From NCBI GenBank assembly GCA_011799875.1, contig CM022300.1, positions 168,037,837 through 168,101,836 of the forward strand: DNA of 64,000 nt. Direction: 5' to 3'. The notes under the pieces were generated by a model. The model had not been told where the DNA came from, did not search any database, and saw only the letters and a list, made by a program, of their open reading frames with translations. Below are positions 23,526 through 35,375 of this stretch, piece by piece. The DNA comes from Thinopyrum elongatum. Taxonomy: Eukaryota; Streptophyta; Magnoliopsida; Poales; Poaceae. The translations under genes were made by a program, and so were the position numbers. Position 1 is the stretch's first letter; each line of letters opens with the position of its first letter.

Positions 23526-24323
23526 TTTGCTGTCTAGGGTGGCATTGATGCTGAAAATACCATCAGTACCATCCTCCCTTGCCAGCACTTTCTAGGTCGC
23601 AGGTGGAGTGGCCTTGGATTTCTTGCTGATAGAGCTTTCTGGTAAGTCCTCGACGGGTGCGCAACACTCCGAAGAGGTGCGCTTCCCGGAAGGCTCACTA
23701 GATGTCTTGCCAGGCTTTTTACAACTTTTCATATCGGTGGGAGCTGTCGTATTGTCAGCCTCTACTACAACCGCATCTCTGTAGAGCTTGTCCATATATA
23801 TAATTGCATCTTTCTGATCTGATTTAATGGAGATGACACCCATGGGCCTTGGCATCTTCAACTTATTATAGGCAAAGTGATATGCTACCATGAACTTGGC
23901 CAAGGTAGGGTGGCCAAGGATTGCATTGAACAGCAAGGGGATCTGAACCACATCGAACACTATCTTCTCAGTTTGGTAGTTTAGGTCCCCGCCAAACATC
24001 ACCAGCAGCGTAATCTTTCCCTTTGGCTGGCTCCTTCCCGGGTTGATTCCTTGGAACGTCCCCATTTTTTTGAGCTCTTCCTCAGATATCTGCAGCCTCT
24101 CGATCACCTTAGGGGAGATCAAGTTCAAGCCAGCCCCACCGTCAACTAACATTTTCGAGACCTTGAGGTTGCAAATTGTTGGTGAGACCAACAACGACAA
24201 ACATCCGACCGCAGTCGTGCAATCAGGGTGGTCCTCAGCATAAAAAATGATAGGTGTGCGGGACCCATTGAGGGCTTTCGTGCATCTGCTGTCGATTCCA
24301 CTAGAATGACTTCCCGTGCCCAT
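23526..24323 (-). pseudogene. Element A' aspartic protease region
   Basis: The motif MLVDGGAGLNLIS is identical to that of element A, followed by FNAILGHPTLAKF. The frame is shared with the gag start (26531) and with RT, which supports one original gag-pro-pol frame. A TAG at 23592-23594 lies in the spacer between protease and RT, followed by a second at 23523-23525. Protease would act within particles to mature Gag-Pol. Confidence 0.75.
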
Positions 24324-26531
24324 TGCTTAAGCTGGCGGTGGGATGAGTGCAAAGATGCACCCCCGTCAATGCACATGGCTTCCATTGCCTTCTGGAACTC
24401 TTGCTCGCTAGACTCATCATCCTCATCCTCACTTTCTTCATCTTCTTCTTTCTTTTCTCTGCCCCTGGCGGGTTTTTCTCTCTTCTGGCCAGCATTGTCG
24501 CGGCGCCATCTCGTCTACCGCGGCCCTTCTTGCTGGATCCACCAATACCTTCCTGACCTTTCTCCTTGTCCCGCTTCTCGTATTCTGCTTTCTGCTTCTC
24601 AACCAATTGCTCAACTTGGCGGCACTCTTGGAGGTCATGGCCCTTGGTACGATGAATCTTGCAGTACGGTCCCGTCAGAGTTGCCAGTCCTCTCCCCCGC
24701 AGCGGCAACCTAGCAATCAGCGCATGAAGCTACTTCCATGCCGGTACTCTCCATTTTGGGTTTCTTGGCAGCACTGGAGTTGCCGGACCCTTCCACAGCC
24801 ATAACTGTCTTGCCTCTACGTTTTCTGTTGCGTCTCCGATTCTTCTTTCACAGGGCGGTTGCATTGTCATTGTCAGAATCGATCTCAGCGGCATCTTCCT
24901 CCCCGGGAAGCCTTCTCCCTTCTTTAGCGCGCGCACATTTGTCCGCCAACGTATATAGTTCATTGATGGTCTTTGATAGGCGGATAAGCATCTTCTCCCA
25001 CATGCGGTTGTGCACATTCATGTGGAATGCGGTACCCATGGATGCGGGGTGGATATCCGGTATGCTACAATGCACACGGCTGAATCTCTGGATGTACTTG
25101 CGTAGGCTTTCTCCTTCTTTCTGTGGTATCACTTGTAGGTCGCTGGGTAACCCTGGAACCTTCTGTCCTCATGTAAAAGCACCAAAAAACTCATTGCAAA
25201 GATCTGCACAAAGAAATGGAGTTTTCCAGCAAGTTCATCAGCCAATATCTCGCGTTGGGCTTGATTACCAACGGGAAGTAGTTGGCTAGGTTTTTCTCAT
25301 CTCTTCCCCCAGCAGCTTGCAGAGCAATTGTATAAATGCCCAAGAACTCTGCTGGGTTTTGATTGCCATCGTACTTTTCCGAGACTTCAGGCTTGAACGA
25401 GCGGACAGATGGCCAGCGGACTTGCCACAGCTCAGTGTGAAAGCGGGGCACCCAACCTCATAAGGTAGCTACCCACCAACAACAGGCATTGGCTCATCGA
25501 CGACTGGGCCGTTGTGCTCATTTGATTGACGGCGTGCCTCCTCGCGCCGCTGGATGGTGGTACTAGCGTCCTCCGCCCGCCTTTACAGAAACACTTGCCT
25601 CTGATCCCCCTGCGTTTGTGGATCTGGGGAAGACATGGATGCGTCGTCGGGCTGCATGTTTTTGCTGGTCTTACTGCCAAGTTGAGGTTGCCGCTGAGAT
25701 TGATGCCGGGAGGGGACTGCACTGTGGGCGCAGCACCCACCCCACGGCCCTCAGCTTGTGCTGCAGGTGTGGGTGGCGGACATCGCGAGGGCTACGCCAA
25801 CTGGGACCTGTTTGCATCAGCAAACTCGAGTGGTAGAGATCCATTCATCAATCTTGTCAGCCACTGGAGGGAAATCCAGCAGCATCTGCACCCGTGCCAT
25901 CTCCTCCGTCACCGTTTGGGGCATGTTGGAGCGTGAGGAACGCGACGTCGCTCGACTCCTGGCAGAGCCACTAGGAGCAGCGTTGCGGTCTCGTTGCCAA
26001 ATTGTGAGGGCGACAGTGGGCTGGCACAGTGGGAGTGGTGCCTGGAGATCTTGAACTTGATCAACTCGCGACTTGCCATGCGGCCGTTGCTGTGGAGTCA
26101 CAACAACACTGCTCGGCGTCTTGTCACGTCCATCTTGCGATAGGCACGGTATGTGTCTCGATGTCATCTCCCCTGCGGCTGCTGGGGTTGGTGCAGTGGG
26201 AGGATCACGGCTTGCGTTAGACCGGGCGGTGTTGCCCCGGTGGCTGCGGTCACCCAGGCGCGAGAGAGGCGGGAGTTGCACGTCCGCACCACCCGCACCA
26301 TTACCGTGGTTGTCGCCAAAGAGTCGCGGGAACTGACCGGCTCCGGCGTTCCTACCATCCGCTCCCACCGCAGCGGGCACAGCAACAGCACCTCCTGCGC
26401 TGGCCGCGCCCCCGCGTGGCTTCCGCATCGCCCACCGAAGCGACGCCGCCTGCGCCATCCGCAGGCGAATGTGGTGGGAGTGTGGACGAAGATGGTTTCA
26501 TTGTCATGGAGCCCTTCTTCTTGGGTGCCAT
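24324..26531 (-). pseudogene. gag: Element A' gag, heavily broken
   Basis: It starts with MAPKKKG at 26531, as in element A. Gag-core motifs survive in pieces: WPSVRSFKPEVSEKYDG (about 25400), YIQRFSRV (about 25100) and KIHRTKGHDLQECRQ (about 24630). The pieces are scattered over different frames, so several indels have accumulated. It keeps Gln where element A has a TAG (KGHDLQ), which shows that the stop in A is a mutation. Confidence 0.75.
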
Positions 26532-26626
26532 GGATGATGAAGAAGACGCAGATCTTCACGTAGCCAACACGCTGCTCACTGCTTTGATTCATACCAATGC
26601 AGATCCCCTACCTGGCGCGCCAAAGA

Positions 26627-27113
26627 TGTCGGCGTGGAGCCGACGATCTATGGGGCAGTGCAGCCACTTTGCTGGTTCGGCGAGGGGCGGCAATTGATGC
26701 AAAGAGCAAACACAACGAGGAGCGCACGATTTTACCCAGGTTCTGGCCGCCTGGAGGTGTAAAACCCTACTCCTGCCTTTGGGTGTATTGGTGGTGTTTG
26801 AGCACAAGTACAAGGAGCGCTTTCCCCCAGCAAGTGGTGGGAGGAGAGCAGCTACATTAATGCCTATGCTTGAGGGTTGCAAAGATTCGAAACCCTTCTA
26901 ATATTGCCCTGGCCCTCCTTTTATAGCTCAAGGGGTCACCATAGTGGCAAAAGGGTCATTACAGGGGTGATTAGACTGATACAGAGCTATCATACATAAC
27001 TCTGGTAGTTAGGTCAAAATGCATTAAATGCGCTGCTAGGTGTCATGTGGAGGTTGAATCCTGGCAAGGTTGTCGCGCCGCTTATCCAACTACCTCCTAA
27101 TAGCATGACACGC
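26627..27113 (-). mobile_element. Partial 5' LTR of element A'
   Basis: The inner end is fixed by CACGCCGACA followed by the primer-binding site TGGCGCGCCAGGTAGGGG (26605-26622). A TATAAAAGG box is at 26916-26924. The LTR aligns with 59544-60031 of A'' and then breaks at 27113, where the TGATG end of element D begins. The outer ~387 bp expected from A'' are missing. Confidence 0.8.
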
Positions 27114-28717
27114 TGATGTCTACTACACAACTTGTTCTTGTAGACTCGTGTTGGGCCTCCAAGTGCAGAGTTTTATAGTACAGTAGCAATTTTCCCTCAA
27201 GTGGATGACCTAAGTTTTATCAATCTGTGGGAGGCATTGGATGAAGATGGTCTCTCTCAAAGAACCCTACAACCAAATAACAAAAAGTCTCTTGTGTCCC
27301 CAACACACCAAATACAATGGTAATTTGTATAGGTGCACTAGTTCGGCAAAGAGATGGTGATACAAGCGTAGTAATGATAGTTGATATTGATTTTTGTAAT
27401 AGGAACAATAAAAACACAGCAAGGTAGCAATTGATAAAACGGAGCACAAACGGCACTGCAATGCTTGAAAATGAGGCCTAGGGTCCGTACTTTCACTAGA
27501 GCAATCTCTCAACAATGCTAATACAATTGGATCATATAACCATCCCTCAACGTGCGATGAAGAATCACTCCAAAGTTCCTATCTAGCAGAGAACAAAAGA
27601 AGAAATTGTTTGTAGGGTACGAATCCACCTCAAAGCTATTCTTTCCGATCAATCTATCCTAGAGTTCATACTAAAATAACACCAAGCTATTCTTTCCGAT
27701 CGATCTAACCAATAGTTCGCACTAAAATAACACCATATGATACACATCAACCAAATCTAATGTCACCTAGATACTCCAATGTCACCGTGAGTATCCGTGA
27801 GTTGATTATACGATATGCATCAAACAATTTCAGATTCATAATACTCAATCCAACACAAAGAACCTCAAAGAGTGCCCCAATATTTCTATCGGAGAAACAA
27901 GGACGAAAACATGCATCAACCCCTATGCATAGATTACCCCAATGTCACCTCGGGAATCCGCGAGTTGAGCGCCAAGACATAGATCAAGTGCTCTCAAATC
28001 TATAAAAGTATTCAATCCGATAAAAAATGAAATCTCAAAGGGAAAACTCAATTCATCACATCAAGATAGAGAGGGGAAAACACCATATGATCCAACTATA
28101 TTAACAAAGCCCACGATACATCAAGATCATGCCAACTCAAGAACATGAGAGAGAGAGAGCGATTAAAATCATAGCTACTGGTACAAACGCTCAGCCCCGA
28201 GGGTGGACTACTCCCTCCTCATCATGCTGGCCGCCGGGATGATGAAGATGGCCACCGGTGATGATTTCCACCTCCGGTAGGGTGCCGGAATGGGGTCTAG
28301 ACTGGTTTATCGTGGCTATAGAGGCTTGCAGCGGCGGAACTTCTGATCTAGGGTTATTTCTGATGGTTTCTCTATTTATAGGATTTTTCTGCATTGGAAT
28401 CACGGGAAGATGGGCCTCGAGATGGGCACAACCCACCTGGGCATGCCTGGGCCTCCTGGCGCGCCTAGGTGTCTTGTGCTCATCTCCTTTAACTTCTGGT
28501 CCTCCCACAAAGCTTCTAGTGCCTCTTTTATTCCAAAAAAAAGTTTCGTTGCATTTGGAGAACTTTTATTTCTGCACAAAAAACAACACCACGGTAGTTC
28601 TGCTGAAAACAGCGTTAGTCCGGGTTAGTTCCATCCAAATCATACCAAAACCATATAAAATTTTTGTAAACATGGCATGAATACTTCATAAATTATAGAT
28701 ACATTGGAAACGTATCA
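27114..28717 (-). mobile_element. Element D: 3' LTR (TGATACGT...CATCA)
   Basis: On the minus strand the 1604-bp LTR starts TGATACGTTTCCAATGTATC at 28717 and ends GTAGACATCA at 27114. The purine-rich tract TAAGCTTGGGGATGC lies directly upstream. It belongs to an abundant Triticeae LTR type that I would place with Gypsy elements such as Sabrina/WHAM-like families, from memory. It contains no coding region. Insertion into the A' LTR gives its left boundary. Confidence 0.75.
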
Positions 28718-31145
28718 GCATCCCCAAGCTTAATTCCTACCCGTCCTCGAGTAGGTAAGTGATAAAAGAAATAATTTATGAAGTGTGAATGCTAGCAAAG
28801 TGCATAAATTTGATCAATGATCATTTCAATCACTTTTCCTAGCATCATAAGATCAATTCTTTCTCATAAAAATTCTCATGTTAAAGTAGCAACCAATTCA
28901 CATGTTAAGGTTCAAACAATGAATTCTCTTGAAACTCAACAACCTATATTCTTAGTCACCAAACAATTGCAATTCAACTTATTCAACAGAGTCTAAGTAA
29001 GAGCTCCACATACTCAATCATCATATAGTCTTATATGATTGCTAGTACTCAAAGCATATTTTTATAAGAAATGGCATCCGTCGAACATAGAGAAAGATAG
29101 GGGCTTAATGTTTCACCTCCCAACTCTTTTATCATAGAGATAATTGTCAACAATAATAAATCATGATCAAATATTTTTGACTGGCCATATGTGCCTAGAT
29201 CTTTTCCCACCACATGATGCTTGCCAACTAGAGGATAATTGAGGTTGAAATTAGAATGCATACTATTGACTCTTGCATAAAAGTAAATACTGAAAAGTAA
29301 AAGATGGGCCCTTCGCAGAGGGAAACAGAGGTTGTCATGCGCTTTTTATTTTTGGATGCTCGAACTCTTAATGCAAAGGAACGTCACATTATATTGCCCC
29401 TTATGATAGCAACCTTTATTATGCAGTCTTTTGCTTTTATTACTTTGCCATCACAAGTTCGTACAACGCTCAATTTTCCCTTACAATAAAAGATCAAACA
29501 TATTTAGGAGCAATTTTTATTGCCTTTTTGCACCGATGACAACTTACTTGAGGGATCTTATTCAATCCATATCCTCTGCAAACATAACAGCAATCTGTCT
29601 CTGCATATTTAATAGTCCTATCCTCAAATAGAATCATTAAACAAGCAAACATATTGAAACACTGCAAACATAACAGCAATCTGTCCAAACAGTACAGTCT
29701 ATAATGAGTGCAATTACACTCATACTTCCCTAACTACAAAAATTATGAAAATTGACCACACTGTAGAAAATTTGTCATGTCTTATTGTGCAAAAACTTTC
29801 AACATTTTATCACATTCTTACTTTTCTGGAGAATTTTAGCAACAGGGATAAACTTTCTGTTTTGAAACAGCCACATATAGACATGCAAAATAAGCATAGC
29901 AAAGGCTGTACTTGACATTTTTATTGAAGTAAAAGATGCAAAACATTATTCTAAATAACAGCAAGCAAATAATAATAAAATAAAATGATGCTCCGAGCAG
30001 AACATATATCATGTGACGCATAAAAATATAGCCCCAAGTAAGGCTACCGATAATGTTGGAGATGAAATAGGGGATGCCTTCCGGGGCATCCCCAAGCTTA
30101 GTTGCTTGGATATTCCTTGAATATTACCTTGTGGGTGCCTTTGGCATCCCCAAGCTTAGGGCCTTGTCACTCCTTATTCTCCTCATATCGATATCTCACC
30201 CAAAACTTGAAAACTTCAATTAAACAAAACTTAATGGAACTTCGTGAGATGGGTTAGTATGATAAAGACAAATCATTCACTTTGGTACTGTCAAGATAAG
30301 ATTCATAGTTTTTTCCACATAATTCCTACTGTAATATACAATTTCCATAATTTATATTAAGCAATATAAGCCATAGAAACCATAAAACAAGCAAACCATG
30401 CATTGCAAACAGAATCTGTCAAAAACAGAACAGTACGTAAAGATATGAATTCATGTCATACTTATGTAACTCCAAAAATTCAATAAAAATTTGGACAACG
30501 TAGAAACTTTTTATACCCGTCAACTGTAAAAAATTCAGAATTTTTCCACGTTCCACTAAAAGATAGGAAATTCAGTACTGGACGCAAAAGTTTCTGTTTT
30601 TTCACATAATCAAGTCAACTATCATCCACACTATCCCAAAGGCTTTACTTGGCACTTTATTGAAACAAAACCATAAAACATGATTACCACAGTAGCCTAA
30701 TCATGTGAAGACACAAAAACAGTAGGAATAAATGTTGGGTTGTCTCCCAACAAGCGCTTTTCTTTAATGCCTTTTTAGCTAGGCATGATGATTTCAATGA
30801 TGCTCGCATAAAAGATAAGAATTGAAACATAACGAGAGCATCATGAATCATAAGTCCCTCTCTCATAATAATTTTAAGTAGCATCATGAATATATTCATC
30901 AATATAACCATCACATAAAACATTCTTTTCATGATCCACATGCATAAAAATTTTACTACTCTCCACATAAGCAAATTTATTCTCATGAATAGTAGTGGGA
31001 GCAAATTCAACAAAATAACTATCATGTGATTGGAAATTAAAATCATGATGACAAGTTTCATGGTTATCATTATTATTTATGGCAGACATGTCACCACCAT
31101 AATCATCATAGATAGCAAATTTTTCATCATGGTGCTGGTTACAGG
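28718..31145 (-). mobile_element. Element D internal 3' region, non-coding
   Basis: This is long AT-rich sequence with no pol motifs. A CATCCCCAAGCTTAG word is repeated three times (28716, 30088, 30150), echoing the polypurine tract. This kind of long untranslated 3' internal region is known from such elements. The 5' half of D is missing: the sequence changes to GC-rich, gene-like DNA at about 31146. Confidence 0.6.
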
Positions 31146-31191
31146 AGGCAAGAAGAAAGATGCATCCATCGACGACCTCCTCCTCCTCGAC

Positions 31192-31746
31192 TCAGGGCGC
31201 CGGCCCATCGAACGGTGGCTGAGGAGCAGCGGCTTTTATGGCGATGTCAATGTGCTTTTGAACAATGGCGTCCAAAGATTCCTGACGATTGAAGAAGGTC
31301 AACGTCTTAGCATCGCCCCTGGCCCTGTAGTTGCCTATGTAGATGATTTCCTCGTAGACGTGGGTGTGTAGGTCAATGGTTTCTTATGCGGCGAGCGCAA
31401 CCTCGAGGTGGACATTCTTCATCGCAATGTCCGACAGCTGCAGGGCCACCAGTGCTTGAAAGAGGTTATCACCATGGAGGCCGATGAGCGTGGCAGGCAA
31501 CAAGGAGCCTGGGCGCGCGGGCTAGAGGAGTACGGCAAGGTCGTCCGCGTGCTTCTTGACGGCGGTGAACTTGCCGATGGAGCAGACCATCATCTCGTCC
31601 ATGCGAGAGCTGAAGCAGCCGTCAATGAGGGCTATGACACCGGTGGTCTCCAGCACCGTCGGGAAATGCTGCGTGGTGCGGGGCCGTAGGCCGGCGTCAT
31701 GGATGATCTGGCAGAGCCGACTGCCGCTCGTGCCCATCGCCTTCAT
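31192..31746 (-). pseudogene. Unidentified host-type gene remnant
   Basis: A single minus-strand frame of 184 codons runs from an ATG at 31746 to a TGA at 31192-31194. It is interrupted only by TAG (31522-31524) and TAA (31384-31386) and has no frameshift. The composition is that of a soluble, helical protein. Recognisable stretches include LCQIIHDAGLRPRTTQHFP, MDEMMVCSIGKFTAVKKHA, HTHVYEEIIYIGNY and TFFNRQESLDAIVQKH. I cannot assign a family. Uniform coding character on both sides of the stops suggests recent inactivation or a copied exon. It sits next to a SINA-like pseudogene in a low-copy island. Confidence 0.5.
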
Positions 31747-32340
31747 GGGTAGTTGTGGCTTTTGATCACTCGGTCTTGGTCTTGGATTGGAGTGAGTAGT
31801 GTTGCATAGACTAGGTGCGTATGATTTGGTAGATGGATTGGAGTTGTGGGGCACCTTCATATGAGAGTGCAAATTGCATTGCATTCACCTCATGCTGGCT
31901 CCATTCTGCTTCTCCAATTAATCCCCTCTGCTTGCTAATTGGATGAGGATGCATAATTGACCGTTCAACATTTGGGGAACCGCTACCCTCTCCCTCGTTG
32001 GCATTCAAGCCATATCAATGTAAATGCGTGTCAAAAAGAGACTAGTCATCTTACTCCATTGTGCACCGCGACCAAGCCGGAGGGGAAAACAAGAGAACTT
32101 AATATTTATTTGCTAATTAATACCATTGCATGCAATGAGCTGACCACTGCATGTCGTGCTAGGTACTCTCAAGGCATTAAAAAAACACACGCCTCACGTC
32201 TCTTATTGGTTGATTCCATTATTCATGTCAAGAAACAAGAAAAGAGGTCGAGTTAATCCACCGCGCCTAAGTGTTTTGGGATTATTTGGTTTTTGTAAGA
32301 CGACTTATGAACCGGTACGTTGGGAGTAGGTCGCGACGAG
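31747..32340. other. Upstream flank of the remnant, no gene seen
   Basis: The stretch has mixed composition and lacks recognisable coding, LTR or TIR sequence. It may contain the promoter side of the minus-strand pseudogene. Beyond that I see nothing in it. Confidence 0.3.
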
Positions 32341-32344
32341 CCTA

Positions 32345-33727
32345 TAACTAGTGATCGCCACAATAACCGTAAGATCTGCAGCCGATAGTGGCACCTATTG
32401 GACGCAAACAATAATAAAAAAGAAATGCCACAAAACTGCCACACCACGCCCCTCCCCTACACATTAGACTGCCACGCGAGCATTCACAAGTGCCATGTTC
32501 GGGTTGCGCTTGGATCTTTGCCTCTTCGAGAAGTTTAACAAGTATGTTACTACTTCTACAGTACCGAATCAACTGTTGCATGTCCACCGCATGGGGGAGG
32601 GAGAGCTTGTTGTAAGCAAAAGCTTCTCCTCGTCCTGCGAGCCATCGTGCGCATGGGCGAGGGAGAGGGCATAGTAATGAAGATTCTCCTTGTTGTACAA
32701 GTTGACGTGACACATCAAAGCAATACACTTAATTTTCTCAAAATATTGTGTTTACTAATGCATTAATTACAATGCATGCATGCATGCATGCCGTGATTTT
32801 TCTGTTGATCCTTGCATGTGTTGATTTAATGCACCTTGTAGTATGAACATGTGATGGTAAACTTGTCACAATGGAGAGTAAGTTACACTAGTAACATACA
32901 CGCTACCCTAGGCTATGTTACTACCTCCATAGTGGGCAATATAAGGATGGTCCTAGGGGGAGTAATTTAGCTAGTAACATAGCGCTTTCCAAGACAAATT
33001 TGCTTATGTTTCACGTAGTTAAAGAGGAGAGAGGTGTTTAGAGTAACATAATAAGTTACTGGAACATAGCACTTCCCGAGAAAATAGGAGTCTATAAGGT
33101 AATAAATGAAGCCATATATGACACTAGTACTATGTTACTTTACAGTATGAAAGCAGTAACTTAGACTAGTGTCATATGCATGACACTAGTATAAGTTACT
33201 CCCCATAATGACCGGCCTAATGCCCCGGCCCTAATGGAGAGTAACTTACACTAGTAACATACACGCTATCCTAGACTATGTTACTACCTCCCCTACACAT
33301 GAAACTGCCACGCGATCATTCACAACTACCACGTTCAGGTTACGCTTGGCTCTTCGCCTCTTTGGGAAGTCGAACAATGATGGTACTACTACAGTATGCT
33401 TTTGGCAATCTGACACCGAATGAACTGTTGCATGTCCATCGCGTGTGGAAGGGAGAGCGTGCAGCAAAAGCTTCTCCTCATCCTACGAGCCACCATGTTC
33501 ATGGGCGAGGGAGAGGGTGTTGTAATCAAGCTTCTCCTTGTAGTAGTATGAGTTGAAGCGACACATCAAAGTAGTGCACTCGATTTTTTCAAACAGTTAT
33601 GTTTACCAATGCATTAATTACAATGCATGCATACTGTGTGTGCCCTTTTGATCATTGCATGTGTTGATTTAATGCACCTTGAAGTATGAATATGTGATGG
33701 TAAAACTTTCTAATGCCCCGGCCCTAA
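32345..33727 (+). repeat. Duplicated upstream region of the SINA-like locus
   Basis: A ~410-bp segment at 32446-32860 is repeated at 33287-33715, from a CCTCCCCTACACAT start to the GTTGATTTAATGCACCTTG end. A MITE and a MITE fragment lie between the copies. The phrase TAATGCCCCGGCCCTAA appears both before the MITE fragment (33219-33235) and before the pseudogene (33711-33727). A partial third copy lies at 43963-44425 beyond element C, and a short fourth piece at about 34890-34940. Confidence 0.65.
32868..33215. mobile_element. MITE with TGGRGAGTAASTTAYACTAGT ends
   Basis: The left end reads ATGGAGAGTAAGTTACACTA. The right end, reversed, reads ATGGGGAGTAACTTATACTA, so the element has imperfect terminal inverted repeats around ~350 bp of non-coding sequence with an internal near-palindrome at 33167-33193. 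The first ~57 bp recur at 33234-33290 as a fragment. Ends of this kind resemble Mutator-type MITEs of Triticeae, from memory. The target-site duplication is not resolved. Confidence 0.55.
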
Positions 33728-33735
33728 AGCGAGCG

Positions 33736-34647
33736 ATGGTGGTGCGCGAGGAGAGTGAGATCGTGTTGACGGAATAGTACCCGACCATGGAGGTCTTTAT
33801 GGACCTCACCTTGCTCCACTACCCCTTGTGCCTCCGCCCCTTGAAGCCTCCAGTGTACGAGGTTCGAATACATCTCGTCCATTCGGCTGATCGAGCAAGG
33901 TGCAGGTTTCTTGATTGATGTGGTGTTTGATTGATTTGTGTAGTGCAAGGGAGGGCACCTAGCCTGCGTGGACTGCCGCGGCGAGCGCCCCAAGAACCAG
34001 CGGCAGTGCCATAAGTGCGAGCGTGGCGGCGGCTTCGACGTGCACAACACGGTGATGTACGTCATCCTCTCCTCGGCGAGGGTGGAGTGCCCGCACGAAG
34101 GCTATGGGCTCTACGTCACTTACCACAAGCTCGCCGATCACCAGAGCGTGTGTCTGCTTGCGCCCTGCAAATGCACCATGCATGGCTGCGGCTACGATTG
34201 CCCGCCACCAGCGCTCCCCCGCCACATCAGCACCATGCACCCCATGACCATGCACAGGATCCAGTACGGAAAGGTGCTCTTGCTACAGGTGCCGGTGTCA
34301 GAGCCGTGGTGCTTGCTGTTCGCGGAGGAGAACGTCCACGCATTTTTCATGGTCGACGGCGCGCTCGACATCGGCTTGTCTATCGCCATGTTGGTCGTCT
34401 GCATCAGAGTAGGGGCGTCCGCACCGCCGCACTACGCGGCCAAGGTGTGGGTGAAGGGCCGTTGGGGGCGCCCAGAGGCAGGGCCGATGCCGTCAAGGTG
34501 GAAATCAAGGTGACAAGCAGCAAGGAGCCCGATGCCGTCGCTGTGGAGGAGCTGACCTTCTTTACAGTGCCACCCAAGCTGCTAGCGGGGGCTGGGTTGT
34601 CGAGGAAGATGTCCCTCCACATTCAGATTGACAAGCTCACCTCCTAA
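33736..34647 (+). pseudogene. SINA-like E3 ubiquitin ligase pseudogene
   Basis: SINA/SIAH-type proteins are RING E3 ligases that bind substrates through a SINA domain. Exon 1 (33736-33861) ends PPLKPPVYE-like. An 82-bp GT-AG intron (33862-33943) and exon 2 starting CKGGHLACVDC follow, splitting the RING exactly as in plant SINA-like genes. SIAH zinc-finger motifs (CPHEGYGLY, HKLADHQSVC, CGYDCPPP, HISTMHP) and the C-terminal LTFF-VPPKLL, LHIQIDKL follow. Damage: TAG at 33775-33777; the first RING Cys replaced by Tyr (HYPLC); another Cys to Tyr in EGYGLY; and a frameshift near 34455-34470, after which the correct C-terminus is read one frame over to 34647. The intron argues against a processed copy. 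The grass SINA-like family is large, so a decayed tandem-type copy is plausible. Confidence 0.85.
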
Positions 34648-35370
34648 ATGATTCCATAGTGCATTCTATTTATATTAGTAATATGCTAATATAGGGTTTA
34701 GTTTGGTCTACTTTAGCTTAAGAGATGGTGGATTTTGGTGGTTACGCAACAATTACTTCAACATCAGATCAATAGTTGAAGTAATTTCCAACTGTCGAAA
34801 GGATATTTTTTGTCCGTTGGATATAAGATCCTTTGGGTAAGAAGTAAACCTAAATATAAGTTGCTTAGATGCTTGTTTGTTGAGGAAGTGTTGCATACTT
34901 CTACGAGTTGACACGACACATCAAAGTAGTACTAGTAGTACTCACCCGACTGCGCACCAGGCAGACCAAGCTCGTGTCATGTTGGTGCTGTGTGTGGCAC
35001 ACAAATTAACCAAAACCTCGCGCCTCCAACTGAGCCTCTGTGTTTTGAACTTTTCAATCTCAAGGCCAAGGAGCAACATGAACCTTCGATAGAGCCAATC
35101 GGATGGTTGAGAACACTATGATTCGTGTGGGAGAGGACGAGTGCTTGCGTGCACCTCTTCTCTTTGTGTACAACATACTAAACATAGAGTACAAGTGTAT
35201 GTGTGTGGCATCGACCTAGAGAGCTAGAGATGGTGTGTGCGGGAAGTCCCGAGAGACTCGTGAGCATAGGTGTGTCCGTGGGAAAGAGGGAGAGAGATGA
35301 TATGTGTCAATGTAATGCGTGTGAAAAAAAGACTAGTCAATAGTTTGCAACGAGGCTATTCCTGGCGAAC
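34648..35370 (+). repeat. Flank with GA/GT-rich repeat, copy 2
   Basis: No gene is supported. At 34890-34940 there is a short copy of the locus upstream repeat (ACACATCAAAGTAGTAC). The part 35110-35340 resembles 45425-45560 and the GA/GT-rich repeat at 11517-12235. The stretch ends at the target site GCCCC (35371-35375) of element C. Confidence 0.45.
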
Positions 35371-35375
35371 GCCCC

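Larger units (their letters stand above)
22776..27113 (-). mobile_element. Element A': Tat-lineage Gypsy fragment, host of A and D
   Basis: On the minus strand this runs from a partial 5' LTR (27113-26627) through primer-binding site, gag, protease and the first part of RT. It ends at 22776 in the middle of the RT motif LLGFFIS, exactly at the LTR boundary of element A. The LTR belongs to the same family as that of A'' at 59544-60417. Element D split the LTR at 27113/27114. The remainder of A' pol is not found in the window. Confidence 0.8.

Noticed and set aside
31522..31884. A separate 120-codon gene starting upstream of 31746
   Set aside because: It is the first part of the longer unknown pseudogene, which continues in the same frame past its TAG; the upstream part has no coding character.
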